Origin: Arenibaculum pallidiluteum | GTDB taxonomy: Bacteria > Pseudomonadota > Alphaproteobacteria > Azospirillales > Azospirillaceae | Direction of reading: 5' to 3' | Assembly (NCBI RefSeq): GCF_017355985.1 | Contig: NZ_JAFIQU010000001.1 | Location: forward strand, 310,001 to 374,000 | Length of the DNA stretch: 64,000 nucleotides | Part shown: piece after piece, positions 17,278-26,090 of the stretch | Layout of the letters: every line of letters begins with the position of its first letter | Position numbering within the stretch: the first letter of the stretch is position 1 | Position numbers and translations under genes: made by a program | Notes under the pieces: generated by a model | What the model was told of the DNA's origin: nothing | Seen by the model: the letters and a program-made list of their open reading frames with translations, nothing else | Databases searched by the model: none

Positions 17278-17364
17278 TGGTGCGGACGGCGGGACTCGAA
17301 CCCGCACTCCCTTCCGGAAAACAGATTTTAAGTCTGCTGCGTCTACCGGTTTCGCCACGTCCGC
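17278..17364 (-). tRNA. tRNA-Leu, anticodon TAA
   Basis: On the minus strand a full class II tRNA reads from GCGGACG (17364) to the matching CGTCCGC plus discriminator A and an encoded CCA (17278-17280). The anticodon stem CAGA/TCTG encloses CTTAAAA, giving anticodon TAA for leucine UUA codons. The T arm has GGTTCGAGTCC, and a long variable arm (TTTTCCGGAAGGGA region) is typical of tRNA-Leu. It stands alone, 22 bases from the end of the decayed glycosyltransferase gene. Confidence 0.96.
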
Positions 17365-17448
17365 ACGCATCCTGTCGTGCCACAGCGCGGAGCCGGGCGC
17401 GAGCGTGTTTTCGCGGCGCGTGCGCAGCGGCGCGGGCGATCATCCGCC

Positions 17449-17685
17449 CTATTCGTCGCTAGCGCGGCCCAGGGTCATGACACCGGCGGCGACCGCGACG
17501 CCGCCGAAGGTCACCATCAGCCCGAAGAACAGCATGAAGGCGCCGATCAGCCAGTCGTCGCTGGCCCCCAGGAGCGTGCGCAGGCTGCCGACATCCAGGG
17601 CCAGGAGGCCGAGGCCGAGCGAGGCGCCGCCCATCGCTCCGCAGACCAGGTGCTTCGCCAGGAAGAGCAGAAGGGTCGTCTGCAT
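17449..17685 (-). CDS. small inner-membrane protein (78 aa)
   Basis: A 78-residue protein with two hydrophobic helices: LAKHLVCGAMGGASLGLGLLAL near the N terminus and DWLIGAFMLFFGLMVTFGGVAVAAGVM (in two parts) near the C terminus, separated by a short acidic turn GASDDW. GGAG sits seven bases before the ATG. The Gly/Ala spacing in the first helix suggests close helix packing. I do not recognise a named family; similar short two-helix proteins are common in alphaproteobacteria. It lies between tRNA-Leu and the CinA-domain gene on the same strand as the latter, 90 bases downstream, so it may be the last cistron of that transcript. Confidence 0.75.
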   Translation of the reverse strand: MQTTLLLFLAKHLVCGAMGGASLGLGLLALDVGSLRTLLGASDDWLIGAFMLFFGLMVTFGGVAVAAGVMTLGRASDE

Positions 17686-17775
17686 GGGGTGCTCCGGAGA
17701 CGCAGGTCTCTCAGTCCGAGAATGGGATTCACGCGCGGTGGTTCCACTCCGGAGCCGATAAAGGCGTCCTCTGCC

Positions 17776-18534
17776 CTATGCCTGTCCGACGGTCACCGTG
17801 GGCTCGCCGCCCAGCGAGCGGACCAGCGCGCACAGCTCGCCGGTTGCGCGCTCCAGCTCGGCCTCGTCGGTCCCGCGCAGCACGAGGCTGACGCCGAAGC
17901 CGCCGACACCGAAATAGGGATAGCTTCCGATATCGAGCGCGGGGTAGCGCTGCTGCAGCGCGCCCAGGCCCTCGGCGATCGTGCCCTCGGGGACGCGGCA
18001 GCTCACCGTCCGCGCGAGGACCGGCGGACCGCTCTTCAACCGGGGGGCGAGCTGCTCGAACATCGCCTGCATGATCGAGGGCACGCCGGCCAGCACGAAG
18101 ACGTTGTCGATCTGGTAGCCCGGCGCGGCGCTGATCGGATTGTCGACCAGCGTCGCGCCGCTCGGGATCGCCGCCATGCGGAGCCGCGCCTCGTTCAGCT
18201 TCGCCGGGTCGCCGTAATGGGCATCGAGCCGGCGCACCGCCTCGGGGTTGCGCTCCAGCGGCACGCCGAAGGCGCGCGCGATGCATTCGCTGGTGATGTC
18301 GTCATGGGTCGGGCCGATCCCGCCGGTCGTGAAGACGTAGTCGTAGCGGGCCCGGCAGGCGTTGACGGCCGCGACGATCTCCTCGGCAATGTCGGGCACG
18401 ACTCGCGCCTCGCGGACCCGGATTCCGAGCTCGCCGAGGCTGCGTCCGAGGAAGGCCAGGTTCGTGTCCTGGGTGCGGCCGGAAAGGATCTCGTTGCCGA
18501 TGATCAGCACGCAGGCGGTGACGACGGGATCCAT
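17776..18534 (-). CDS. CinA N-terminal (MoaB/Mog-like) domain protein
   Basis: A 252-residue protein with the molybdopterin-binding fold found at the N terminus of CinA. Seen: ACVLIIGNEILSGRTQDTN (residues 7-25), YVFTTGGIGPTHDDIT (66-81), and VFVLAGVPSIMQAMFEQL. The C-terminal half follows the COG1058 pattern; the C-terminal nicotinamide-nucleotide amidase domain of full CinA is missing. Family members hydrolyse ADP-ribose or NMN-like compounds or are of unknown role (family knowledge), so the old name competence/damage-inducible protein should not be taken literally here. It starts with ATG at 18534. Confidence 0.87.
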   Translation of the reverse strand: MDPVVTACVLIIGNEILSGRTQDTNLAFLGRSLGELGIRVREARVVPDIAEEIVAAVNACRARYDYVFTTGGIGPTHDDITSECIARAFGVPLERNPEAVRRLDAHYGDPAKLNEARLRMAAIPSGATLVDNPISAAPGYQIDNVFVLAGVPSIMQAMFEQLAPRLKSGPPVLARTVSCRVPEGTIAEGLGALQQRYPALDIGSYPYFGVGGFGVSLVLRGTDEAELERATGELCALVRSLGGEPTVTVGQA

Positions 18535-18621
18535 GGGCCCTTCCCTTCTTCTGCACGGCGGGCGACGGAGCCCGGCGCGCAGTCTAGCGGGCGGGGCATG
18601 GGCGCGAAAGGCCGCGCCGGA

Positions 18622-19251
18622 TCAGAGGGCCCGGCGCATCTCCTGCGCGCGCAGCGCTGCCTGGGTCCGGTTCTTGGCGCCGAGCTTGCGGCAGATGCCG
18701 CGGATGTGGAGCTTGATCGTGACCTCCTGGAGGTCCAGCGCCCGGGCGATCTCCTTGTTGGACCAGCCCTTCTCGAGATAACCCAGCACCTCGCGCTCGC
18801 GCTGGGTCAGAGGGGTCATGCCCTCGGGGCCGGGCCCGTCCGGCTCCTCGGCCTGCGCCTCGAAGGCGTCGAAGGGGACGAAGCGCTCGCCGGCCAGGAT
18901 CAGCTTGATGGCGGAGACCAGGGCCGGCCCCGTCAGCGTCTTCGGCAGAAAGCCCTTGGCCCCGATGTCGAGCGCCCCGCGGACCTCCTCCTGGGTGGCG
19001 CCGCCGGACATCAGGACGACCGGGACCTGCCCCACCTTCTCCCGCATGCGGGCGAGGCCCTGCAGCCCGTTCATGCCTGGCATCTTCAGGTCGAGGATAA
19101 CGAGGTCGAGGGCCGTGCCCGTGTCGGCGATCTCCACCGCGGCCCCGAGGGAATCTGCGGTCAGCACCTCGGCGCTGGGCTCCAGGCGCTCGATGTAGCT
19201 CTTCAGCGCGTCACGGACCAGGTTGTGGTCGTCGGCAAGCAGCACGCGCAT
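18622..19251 (-). CDS. NarL/LuxR-type response regulator
   Basis: A 209-residue two-domain response regulator. The receiver has the acidic pair in LLADDHN, the phosphoacceptor Asp54 in VILDLKMPG, the threonine/serine switch in VVLMSGG and Lys104 in GFLPKT. After a short acidic linker rich in Glu/Pro, the LuxR helix-turn-helix reads LTQREREVLGYLEKGWSNKEIARAL and VTIKLHIRGICRKLGAKNR. All key residues are present, so it should be an active DNA-binding regulator. No histidine kinase gene is next to it. It is separated from the SpoVR gene by 144 bases and lies on the same strand. Confidence 0.92.
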   Translation of the reverse strand: MRVLLADDHNLVRDALKSYIERLEPSAEVLTADSLGAAVEIADTGTALDLVILDLKMPGMNGLQGLARMREKVGQVPVVLMSGGATQEEVRGALDIGAKGFLPKTLTGPALVSAIKLILAGERFVPFDAFEAQAEEPDGPGPEGMTPLTQREREVLGYLEKGWSNKEIARALDLQEVTIKLHIRGICRKLGAKNRTQAALRAQEMRRAL

Positions 19252-19395
19252 CGCACATCCGTGACGTCGTTTGGACCGGCAGCATACTTATCGATTATGA
19301 CGAATGCCTATTCTTCCGCATAGTCCGTAGAACGTCCGACGGGGCCGCCCGACACCGCCTCGCGAGCGCCGCTATGCCGGAAGCTCCCGTTTCCG

Positions 19396-20946
19396 TCATC
19401 CCAGCAGGACTGAGCTGCCCGCGACGGTATGCTCCTTCAGGACGGCCTCCGAGGTGGCGTCGACCTCGATCAGCGCGACCTCGTAGCCCCAAAGGTTCGC
19501 GATGTGCCGGAGCACGGCGCGCGCATCCGACTCGTCCAGCAGGATCCGGTTGGTGACCCGGTGCTGCAGCAGCAGCTTGCGGTCGCCCGCGAGATCCACG
19601 TCGACGATCTGGATGTCGGGCTCAAGCCGCGCGATGTCGTAGCTGCGTGCCAGGGCCTTGCGCAGGCTGCGGTAGCCGCGCTCGTTGTGGATGTTCTCCA
19701 CCACAAGCTCCGGCTCGGTCGCGTCGTTGCGGACCTGGAACAGGCGCAGCTTGCGCATCAGCGCAGGGCTCAGGAACTGCAGGACGAAGCTCTCGTCCCG
19801 GAAATTGGCCCAGGCGTCCCGCAGCGTGCCCATGGGATCGCCGTTGCCGGCCCAGTCGGGGAACCATTCGCGGTCCTCCAGCGTCGGGTCGCTCGCGATG
19901 CGGGCGATGTCCTGCATCATCGCGAAGCCCAGGGCATAGGGGTTGATGCCGGAATACCGCGGGTCGTCGAATTCCGGCTGGAAGACAACGGCCGTATGGC
20001 TATGCAGAAACTCCAGCATCGCGCCTTCGTTGATCTGCCCCTTCTGGTGCAACCGATTCATGATGTAGTAGTGGGTGTAGGTTGCACACCCCTCGTTCAT
20101 CAGCTTCGTCTGCTTCTGCGGATAGAAGTACTGCGAGATATGGCGCACGATCCTCAGCAGCTCCCGCTGCCAGGGCTTGAGGCGCGGCGCCTTCTTCTCG
20201 AGGAAGTAGAGGATGTTCTCTTCGGGCAGCCCCAGCAGCGCCTTGCGCTCGGCCACGGCCGTCGACGCCTCGGGGCGGCCGGGCTTGGTCGGCACCGTCC
20301 GCCAGAGGTCGTTGTACATCTTCTCCTGATACGCCTGCCGCTCGCGCTCGCGCTGCTCCTCCTCGCGCAGGTCCGGCGCCGTCTTGCGGGGATAGCGGTG
20401 CACGCCGTGGGACATCAGCGCATGCGCCGCGTCCAGCACCCGCTCGACCGCCGACTGGCCGTAGCGGTCCTCGCAGCGCGAGATGTAGTTCTTTGCGAAT
20501 TCCAGGTAGTCCAGGATGCCCTTGGCATCCGTCCACTGCCGGAAGAGGTTGTTGTTCTTGAAGAAATGGTTGTGGCCGAAGGCGGCGTGGGCGATCACCA
20601 ACGTCTGCATGGTCATGGAGTTCTCCTCCATGACGTAGCTGATGCAGGGGCTGGAATTGATCACGATCTCGTAGGCGAGGCCGCGCAGGCCCTTGCGGTA
20701 CAGCATCTCGTCGCGCGCGAAATGCTTCCCGAACGACCAGTGCTTGTACATCAGCGGCATGCCGATGGACGAATAGGCGTCCAGCATCTGCTCCGAGGTG
20801 ATCACCTCGATCTGGTTGGGATAGATGTCCAGGCCCATCTCGCCCCGCGCGACCGTCTCGATCGCGTCGTAGACCCGCTTGATCTTGTCGTAGTCCCAGT
20901 CGGCCCCCTCGTAGAGCAGGCCGGGTTCGCTGAGCTGGTTGAGCAT
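19396..20946 (-). CDS. SpoVR-family protein
   Basis: A 516-residue SpoVR/YcgB-family protein. It starts LLYEGADWDYDKIKRVYDAIE, continues with the very conserved YKHWSFGKHFARDEMLY, AHAAFGHNHFFKNNNLF, the cysteine-histidine stretch MNEGCATYTHYYIM, and the family ending VTNRILLDESDARAVL. Length and order are normal. The family has no fixed biochemical role but is nearly always encoded after prkA and yeaH, and the three are induced by stress and starvation (known in E. coli). Here it is the last of that operon, 26 bases after yeaH. Confidence 0.95.
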   Translation of the reverse strand: MLNQLSEPGLLYEGADWDYDKIKRVYDAIETVARGEMGLDIYPNQIEVITSEQMLDAYSSIGMPLMYKHWSFGKHFARDEMLYRKGLRGLAYEIVINSSPCISYVMEENSMTMQTLVIAHAAFGHNHFFKNNNLFRQWTDAKGILDYLEFAKNYISRCEDRYGQSAVERVLDAAHALMSHGVHRYPRKTAPDLREEEQRERERQAYQEKMYNDLWRTVPTKPGRPEASTAVAERKALLGLPEENILYFLEKKAPRLKPWQRELLRIVRHISQYFYPQKQTKLMNEGCATYTHYYIMNRLHQKGQINEGAMLEFLHSHTAVVFQPEFDDPRYSGINPYALGFAMMQDIARIASDPTLEDREWFPDWAGNGDPMGTLRDAWANFRDESFVLQFLSPALMRKLRLFQVRNDATEPELVVENIHNERGYRSLRKALARSYDIARLEPDIQIVDVDLAGDRKLLLQHRVTNRILLDESDARAVLRHIANLWGYEVALIEVDATSEAVLKEHTVAGSSVLLG

Positions 20947-20972
20947 GCTGGGCTGCCTCGTGGCCTGGGGCC

Positions 20973-22283
20973 TTATCCTGGGGCGTTCTCGCGGGCGAAG
21001 AGCTCGCGGAAGACGGGGAATATCTCGCGCCGGTTCTTGACCCGCCGCATGGCCATGGCCTGGCCGGGCTTGTTGGCGACGTGCTTGTAGGTCCGCCACA
21101 GGTCGGTCTCGCGCCCGAAGGCGGCACCGAGCGCCCCGCCGAGCGAGCCCTCGTGATCCTGCGCCACCTCGATGTAGGCGAAATACTGGCACATCGGGAG
21201 GATCACATCCTCCAGCAGCGAGGCGGCGTGGCTGTTGTCGTTGGACATGTTGTCGCCATCCGACGCCTGGGCAGCGTAGATGTTCCACTCGTCCGGCGGA
21301 TAGCGGTCGCGCACGACTTTCTGCATCTCCTCCAGCGCCGTCGAGACGATCGTGCCACCGGTCTCGGTCGAGTAGAAGAACGTCTCCTCGTCGACCTCCT
21401 TCGCCTCGTGGGTGTGGCGGATGAAGACGATGTCCACGTGCCTGTAGCGGCGCTTCAGGAACAGGAACAGCAGCATGAAGAACCGCTTGGCGAGGTCCTT
21501 CATGTGCTCTGTCATGGAGCCCGAGACGTCCATCAGGCAGAACATCACGGCCTGGGCCACCGGCCGCGGCACCCGCTCGAAGCGGTTGTAGCGGACGTCG
21601 ATCGGGTCCAGGTACGGGATCAGTCGCGACCGCCGCAGGTAGCGCTCGAGCTGCTCGCGCAGCTCCTGGAGCTCGACGACGTCGCCGTGCCCGCCCTCGA
21701 GCTCGCGGATCCGCTGCTCGAGCTCCTCGATCTCCGCCGGCTTCGGCCGCTTCAGCGCAATCCGACGCGACAGGCTGTTGCGCATGGTGCGCACCAGGTT
21801 GAGGTTCGAGGGCGAGCCCGTCGGGCTGTAGCCGGCCCGGTGGATCGAGTAGCTCTCGCTGCGCTTGACCTTCTGCTTCACGAGGTCGGGCAGCTCAAGG
21901 TCCTCGAGGAAGATGTCCAGGAACTCGTCCCGCGACAGGACGAACCGGAAATCATCCTCGCCCTCGCCGCTGTCCGAAGCCTCGTTGCCGCGCCCCTGCC
22001 CCCCGCCCTGCGGGCGAGGGATGCGGTCTCCCTCCACATACTCCTTGTTGCCGGGGACGACGTGCTCGCGCAGCCCCCCCGAGGAGCCGTGATGGAAGCT
22101 GGGCTCGCGGACGCCGCCGGTCGGGATCGAGATCTTCTCGCCGTTCTCGATGTCCTGGATGCTCCGGCGACTCGAGGAGTCGCGCACCGCCTTGACGATC
22201 TGTTCCTTGGCACGCCGCAGGAAGCGCTGGCGGTTCGCCAGGCTCTTCCCTTGAGGGTTCAGCCGCCGGTCGATGATGTTCAT
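20973..22283 (-). CDS. yeaH: YeaH/YhbH family protein (DUF444)
   Basis: A 436-residue DUF444 protein with a C-terminal von Willebrand A-like domain. The N-terminal third is basic (MNIIDRRLNPQGKSLANRQR, then FLRRAKEQI) and Gly-rich around residues 85-125. The vWA metal site is visible as FCLMDVSGSMTEHM, with VFIRHTHEAKEVDEETFF and ETGGTIVSTALEEM following in the family order. The ATG at 22283 is used; an upstream ATG at 22346 lies within the end of prkA. It sits between prkA and spoVR with gaps of 32 and 26 bases, and probably works with the PrkA kinase. Confidence 0.95.
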   Translation of the reverse strand: MNIIDRRLNPQGKSLANRQRFLRRAKEQIVKAVRDSSSRRSIQDIENGEKISIPTGGVREPSFHHGSSGGLREHVVPGNKEYVEGDRIPRPQGGGQGRGNEASDSGEGEDDFRFVLSRDEFLDIFLEDLELPDLVKQKVKRSESYSIHRAGYSPTGSPSNLNLVRTMRNSLSRRIALKRPKPAEIEELEQRIRELEGGHGDVVELQELREQLERYLRRSRLIPYLDPIDVRYNRFERVPRPVAQAVMFCLMDVSGSMTEHMKDLAKRFFMLLFLFLKRRYRHVDIVFIRHTHEAKEVDEETFFYSTETGGTIVSTALEEMQKVVRDRYPPDEWNIYAAQASDGDNMSNDNSHAASLLEDVILPMCQYFAYIEVAQDHEGSLGGALGAAFGRETDLWRTYKHVANKPGQAMAMRRVKNRREIFPVFRELFARENAPG

Positions 22284-22315
22284 TCGATGCGCTTTCCCAC
22301 CTTCGCTCAGGGCGC

Positions 22316-24259
22316 TCAGCCGGCCTGCTTCACGCGCATGTACCACTCGACCAGGCGCCGGACCTGCCGCTCGGTGTAGCCGCGCGACATCATCCGGCTG
22401 ACGAACTCGGTATGCTTCTTCTCGGACTCGCTGTCCTTCTTGGAGCCGAAGGAGATTACCGGCAGCAGGTCCTCGACCTGACTGAACATCCGCCGCTCGA
22501 TCACGTCGCGGATCTTCTCGTAGGAGGTCCAGGACGGGTTCCGTCCGGCGTTGTTGGCGCGCGAGCGCAGGGCGAACTTCACGACCTCGTTGCGGAAGTC
22601 CTTCGGGTTCGCAATGCCCGCCGGCTTCTCGATCTTGGTCAGCTCCTGGTTCAGCAGTTCGCGGTTCAGAAGCTGGCCGGTGTCGGGATCTTTGAAGTCC
22701 TGGTCCTCGATCCAGGCGTCGGCATAGTCGACGTAGCGGTCGAAGAGGTTCTGCCCGTAGTCGTTGTAGCTCTCGAGGTAGGCCTTCTGGATCTCGTTCC
22801 CGATGAATTCGGCATAGCGCGGCGCCAGCTCGCCCTTGATGAACTCCAGGTAGCGCTTCTCGGTCTCCTCCTGGAACTGCTCGCGGCGGATCGCCTGCTC
22901 CAGGATGTACATCAGGTGCACGGGGTCGGCGCCGACCTCGTTGTTGTCGTAGTTGAAGGTCGAAGCCAGGACCTTGAAGGCGAAGCGGGTGGATATCCCC
23001 TCCATGCCCTCGTCGACGCCGGCCGCGTCCTTGTACTCCTGCATGGACTTGGCCTTGGGGTCGGTCTCCTTCAGGCTCTCGCCGTCATAGACCCGCATCT
23101 TGCTGTAGATCGAGCTGTTCTCGTGCTCCTTCAGGCGCGAGAGCACCGAGAAGCGGGCCAGCATCTCCAGCGTCGCCGGCGCGCACGGGGCCGTCGCCAG
23201 GTCAGAGCCGCGGACGAGCTTCTCGTAGATCGCGATCTCCTCGGTCACCCGCAGGCAGTAGGGGACCTTGATCACGCAGATCCGGTCGATGAAGGCCTCG
23301 TTGTTCTTGTTGTTCTTGAAGCTCTGCCACTCGGACTCGTTGGAATGCGCCATGATGATGCCCGAGAAGGGCATGGCGCCGATGTTCTCGGTGCCGACGT
23401 AGTTCCCCTCCTGCGTCGCCGTCAGCAGCGGGTGCAGCATCTTGATCGGCGCCTTGAACATCTCGACGAATTCGAGGATGCCCTGGTTCGACCGGTTCAG
23501 GCCGCCGGAGAAGCTGTAGGCGTCGGGATCGTTCTGGCTGAACACCTCCAGCTTGCGGATGTCGACCTTGCCGACCAGCGAGGAGATGTCCTGGTTGTTC
23601 TCGTCGCCGGGCTCGGTTTTGGAGATGCCGATCTGGCGCAGCTTGGAGGGCATCAGCCGGACGACGCGGAACTTCGAGAGGTCGCCGCCGAACTCGTCCA
23701 GCCGCTTGATCGCCCACGGGCTCATCAAGCCGGTCAGCCGCCGCTGCGGAATGCCGTAGAGATCCTCGATCTCCTCGCCCATCAGCTCGGGATCGAACAG
23801 GCAGAGCGGGCTCTCGAAGACCGGGCTGATCTCCTTGCCGGCCTTGAGCACATAGATCGGATGATGCTCCATAAGGCTCTTCAGGCGCTCGGCCAGAGAG
23901 GACTTTCCGCCACCGACGGGACCCAGCAGGTACAGGATCTGCTTGCGCTCCTCGAGCCCCTGCGCCGCATGGCGGAAGAAGCCGACGATGCGCTCGATGG
24001 TCTCCTCCATGCCGAAGAAGTCGGAGAAGGCCGGGTACACCTTGATCGTGCGGTTCAGAAAGATGCGCGACAGCCGCGGGTCCCTCGCCGTGTCGACGAC
24101 GTCGGGCTCGCCGATGGCGGCCAGGATGCGCTCCGGGGCCGTGGCATAGGCCATAGGGTCGCGCTTGCACAGGTCGAGGTACTCGGACAGGGACATTTCA
24201 GTCTCCCGTCGGCCCTCGTAGTTACGGGAGTAGCGGCTGAAAAGGTCCTCGGCCTGCAT
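22316..24259 (-). CDS. prkA: PrkA serine protein kinase
   Basis: A 647-residue PrkA/YeaG kinase. The AAA-type core has the P-loop LLGPVGGGKSSLAERLK at residues 111-127, followed by SPLCLFDPELMGEEIEDLYGIP and FSGGLNRSNQGILEFVEMFK, with the DxxN-like MAHSNESEW motif. The C-terminal part (from ~410) carries the PrkA domain with EQAIRREQFQEETEKRYLEF. GGAG lies six bases before the ATG. It heads the prkA-yeaH-spoVR operon. An EcfG-like promoter at 24825-24850 points toward it over a ~560-base leader, which would place this operon under general stress control as known in related bacteria. Confidence 0.96.
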   Translation of the reverse strand: MQAEDLFSRYSRNYEGRRETEMSLSEYLDLCKRDPMAYATAPERILAAIGEPDVVDTARDPRLSRIFLNRTIKVYPAFSDFFGMEETIERIVGFFRHAAQGLEERKQILYLLGPVGGGKSSLAERLKSLMEHHPIYVLKAGKEISPVFESPLCLFDPELMGEEIEDLYGIPQRRLTGLMSPWAIKRLDEFGGDLSKFRVVRLMPSKLRQIGISKTEPGDENNQDISSLVGKVDIRKLEVFSQNDPDAYSFSGGLNRSNQGILEFVEMFKAPIKMLHPLLTATQEGNYVGTENIGAMPFSGIIMAHSNESEWQSFKNNKNNEAFIDRICVIKVPYCLRVTEEIAIYEKLVRGSDLATAPCAPATLEMLARFSVLSRLKEHENSSIYSKMRVYDGESLKETDPKAKSMQEYKDAAGVDEGMEGISTRFAFKVLASTFNYDNNEVGADPVHLMYILEQAIRREQFQEETEKRYLEFIKGELAPRYAEFIGNEIQKAYLESYNDYGQNLFDRYVDYADAWIEDQDFKDPDTGQLLNRELLNQELTKIEKPAGIANPKDFRNEVVKFALRSRANNAGRNPSWTSYEKIRDVIERRMFSQVEDLLPVISFGSKKDSESEKKHTEFVSRMMSRGYTERQVRRLVEWYMRVKQAG

Positions 24260-24824
24260 AGTTCACTCCATCGAGCTCTGTGTTCCAGCCCCGCCTCGCG
24301 CGACGGGCGCGCTCGGCCGCGGCGCGAAACCGCGTCCGCATGCGACGGTGGCTACGATCTCTCCCAGCCGGCCTCGTCCTTGATGCTGCGAGGCCGTTCG
24401 ACACGTCCCGATCCGTGATCCCGGCTCGATCTTCATCGAGCGTATAATCGGACGCGGGATTGTCCACGAACGAAATGGGCGGAAAGCGTTATCGCTCAAA
24501 AGGTCACCGGAGCCGAACCGGGGCGCGGGGGACGCACCACCACCAAACAGATTCGGCGCCAGTCGTGGCGAGACCATGGCTCTTTCGGGGAGGTCCGGCG
24601 GCAGCCCCGCCCCGGTTGCGACAGTCCGGCCTGCGGCCGCCGCCGAAGGGCAGCCTGCGGGACCCGGGACTGCGGGGCATGGCTTCAAGCCTGACACCCT
24701 CCTCGCCTACAATGGTTAATTGATACCCTAGGACGGGCGGCGTTAATAAGCCCTTTCGACGCGACGACACCGCAATTTGTCCCCGTCCGTTTCGGCCTGG
24801 GGACCACGCCGTCCCTGAAATTTC
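24260..24824. other. long gene-free leader region upstream of prkA
   Basis: This ~565-base stretch between prkA and the LigD polymerase gene has no ORF with both a ribosome site and credible protein composition on either strand. It includes a moderately AT-rich segment near 24405-24465 and 24700-24780. It may be a long 5' untranslated leader for prkA or hold a small RNA; nothing more can be supported. Confidence 0.4.
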
Positions 24825-24850
24825 AACGTCCGAAGGTACGGCCTCGTTCC
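24825..24850 (-). promoter_or_regulatory. EcfG-like general stress promoter (GGAAC-N17-CGTT)
   Basis: On the minus strand GGAAC (24850-24846) is followed after 17 bases by CGTT (24828-24825). The alphaproteobacterial EcfG/RpoE2 consensus is GGAAC-N16-17-CGTT (established knowledge). It reads toward prkA, but 565 bases away. Confidence 0.5.
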
Positions 24851-24892
24851 GTCCGGAAGACCCTTCCGGGGCTCGACTCGGGACGACCGCTC

Positions 24893-25789
24893 TCAGGCGT
24901 TGGCGGACGGGAGCGGCCGGCCGGCCTCGAAGAAGCCGGCCCAGGGATCGGGCCCGCCGAGCCGGCCGGGGAGCGTCGCGATGGAAAGCTCGCCCGGGCC
25001 CTCGATGTACGGCAGGTCGTCCCACGCCAGCGGGGTGCTGACGGGCGCGCCGCTGCGGGCCCGCGGCGAATAGGGCGCTACGGCCGAGGCGCCGCGCCGG
25101 TTGCGCAGCACGTCCACGAAGATCCGGCCGGCACGCTCGGTCTTGGCGAGCGCGGTGGTGAACCGGTCCGGGGCATCGCCCGCCAACTCCTCAGCGATGC
25201 GGCCCGCCACGGCGGCGGCGCGCTCCCAGGGCTGGCGGGGCGCCAGCGGCACGACCACGTGCAGCCCCTTTCCGCCCGAGGTCTTCAGGAAAGGCGCGAG
25301 CCCGGCGGCCTCGATCCGCCCGGCGACGTCCCGCGCCGCGGCGGCGATCGATCGCCAGTCGATGCCCTCGCCGGGGTCCAGGTCGAAGACGAGGCGGTCG
25401 GCATGCCCGGGATCGTCGGCGAGGGCGCCCCAGGGGTGGATCTCCAGCACTCCCACCTGGACGAGGGAAACGAGCCCGGCCAGATCCTCGACGACGGGGA
25501 CGAGCACCGTCGTCTCGGTCGCCAGCACGGGTACCCGCCGGATCGCCTTGCCGAATCCGGGCCCGACGTTCCGCTGCACGAAGCAACGCCGGCCGTTGCC
25601 ACGCGGGCAGCGCACCAGCGTCAGCGGACGGCCGGCCACATGGGGCAGCATGCGCGCGGCCACGCGCTCGAAATGGCGCGCCAACTCGGCCTTGGTGACG
25701 CCCTGGCCCGGCCAGACCGGTCGGTCCGGGTGGGTCAGGGCGACCCCGGCAATCTCCACGCTTCCGGTTTCGGCGGTCTTGCTGGTCAT
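24893..25789 (-). CDS. stand-alone LigD polymerase/primase domain protein
   Basis: A 298-residue protein equal to the polymerase domain of LigD, which adds and fills bases during non-homologous end joining. Seen: VALTHPDRPVWPGQGVTKAEL, RPLTLVRCPRGNGRRCFVQRN, the metal-binding pair in DRLVFDLDPGEG, the KTSGGKGLHVVVPL loop, and RRGASAVAPYSPRARSGAPV. No ligase or nuclease domain is fused and no Ku gene is in the window. The ATG at 25789 lacks a clear ribosome site. It diverges from a small gene whose promoter resembles EcfG sites, in keeping with the stress-linked expression reported for such repair genes. Confidence 0.9.
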   Translation of the reverse strand: MTSKTAETGSVEIAGVALTHPDRPVWPGQGVTKAELARHFERVAARMLPHVAGRPLTLVRCPRGNGRRCFVQRNVGPGFGKAIRRVPVLATETTVLVPVVEDLAGLVSLVQVGVLEIHPWGALADDPGHADRLVFDLDPGEGIDWRSIAAAARDVAGRIEAAGLAPFLKTSGGKGLHVVVPLAPRQPWERAAAVAGRIAEELAGDAPDRFTTALAKTERAGRIFVDVLRNRRGASAVAPYSPRARSGAPVSTPLAWDDLPYIEGPGELSIATLPGRLGGPDPWAGFFEAGRPLPSANA

Positions 25790-25795
25790 GAAGGG

Positions 25796-25821
25796 GGAAC
25801 GCCGGCGCAGCGGTCTATGTT
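25796..25821 (+). promoter_or_regulatory. EcfG-like general stress promoter (GGAAC-N17-TGTT)
   Basis: GGAAC at 25796-25800 and GTT at 25819-25821 are separated by 18 bases, within the accepted EcfG range. The start of transcription would be near 25829, giving a ~33-base leader that carries AAGGAG before the ATG at 25862. Confidence 0.6.
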
Positions 25822-25861
25822 TCACCCCAGCTGTGTTTCGCCACGGTGGAAGGAGACGTCC

Positions 25862-26035
25862 ATGCAACCCGATCCATCGCATCCCGGAATGGATGATCCA
25901 TCCCTGCCCGACGAGGAGGCGGAGCGCCGCCGCGACGCCCCCGAGCAGGCCGGCATCATCCCCGGCGAGATCCCCGGCCGGCCAAAGACGCCGTCCGATC
26001 CGCGCTTTCCCGGCAGCATGCCCGACCTCGCCTGA
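25862..26035 (+). CDS. small acidic, proline-rich protein (57 aa)
   Basis: A 57-residue protein, highly polar and rich in Pro, Asp, Glu and Gly (starts MQPDPSHPGMDDPSLPDEE; ends PRFPGSMPDLA), with no hydrophobic helix and presumably disordered. AAGGAG lies seven bases before the ATG, and an EcfG-like promoter lies just upstream, so it looks like a short stress-induced protein of the kind often found in EcfG regulons. Function unknown. It is divergent from the LigD-domain gene and convergent with the GH13 gene. Confidence 0.68.
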   Translation: MQPDPSHPGMDDPSLPDEEAERRRDAPEQAGIIPGEIPGRPKTPSDPRFPGSMPDLA

Positions 26036-26090
26036 GCGTTCGGGCCAAAGGCTCCGCGGCGGGGCGGCGAACTTTCGCCACGGGACCGGA

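Noticed and set aside
17278-17364. tRNA-Leu as an integration site
   Set aside because: The decayed gene beside it is not a mobile gene, no integrase is present in the window, and I saw no second copy of the tRNA 3' end nearby.
22412-24418. A 668-codon plus-strand frame over prkA
   Set aside because: Antisense to prkA, rich in Leu/Val/Asp by codon mirror effect; no start context or family match.
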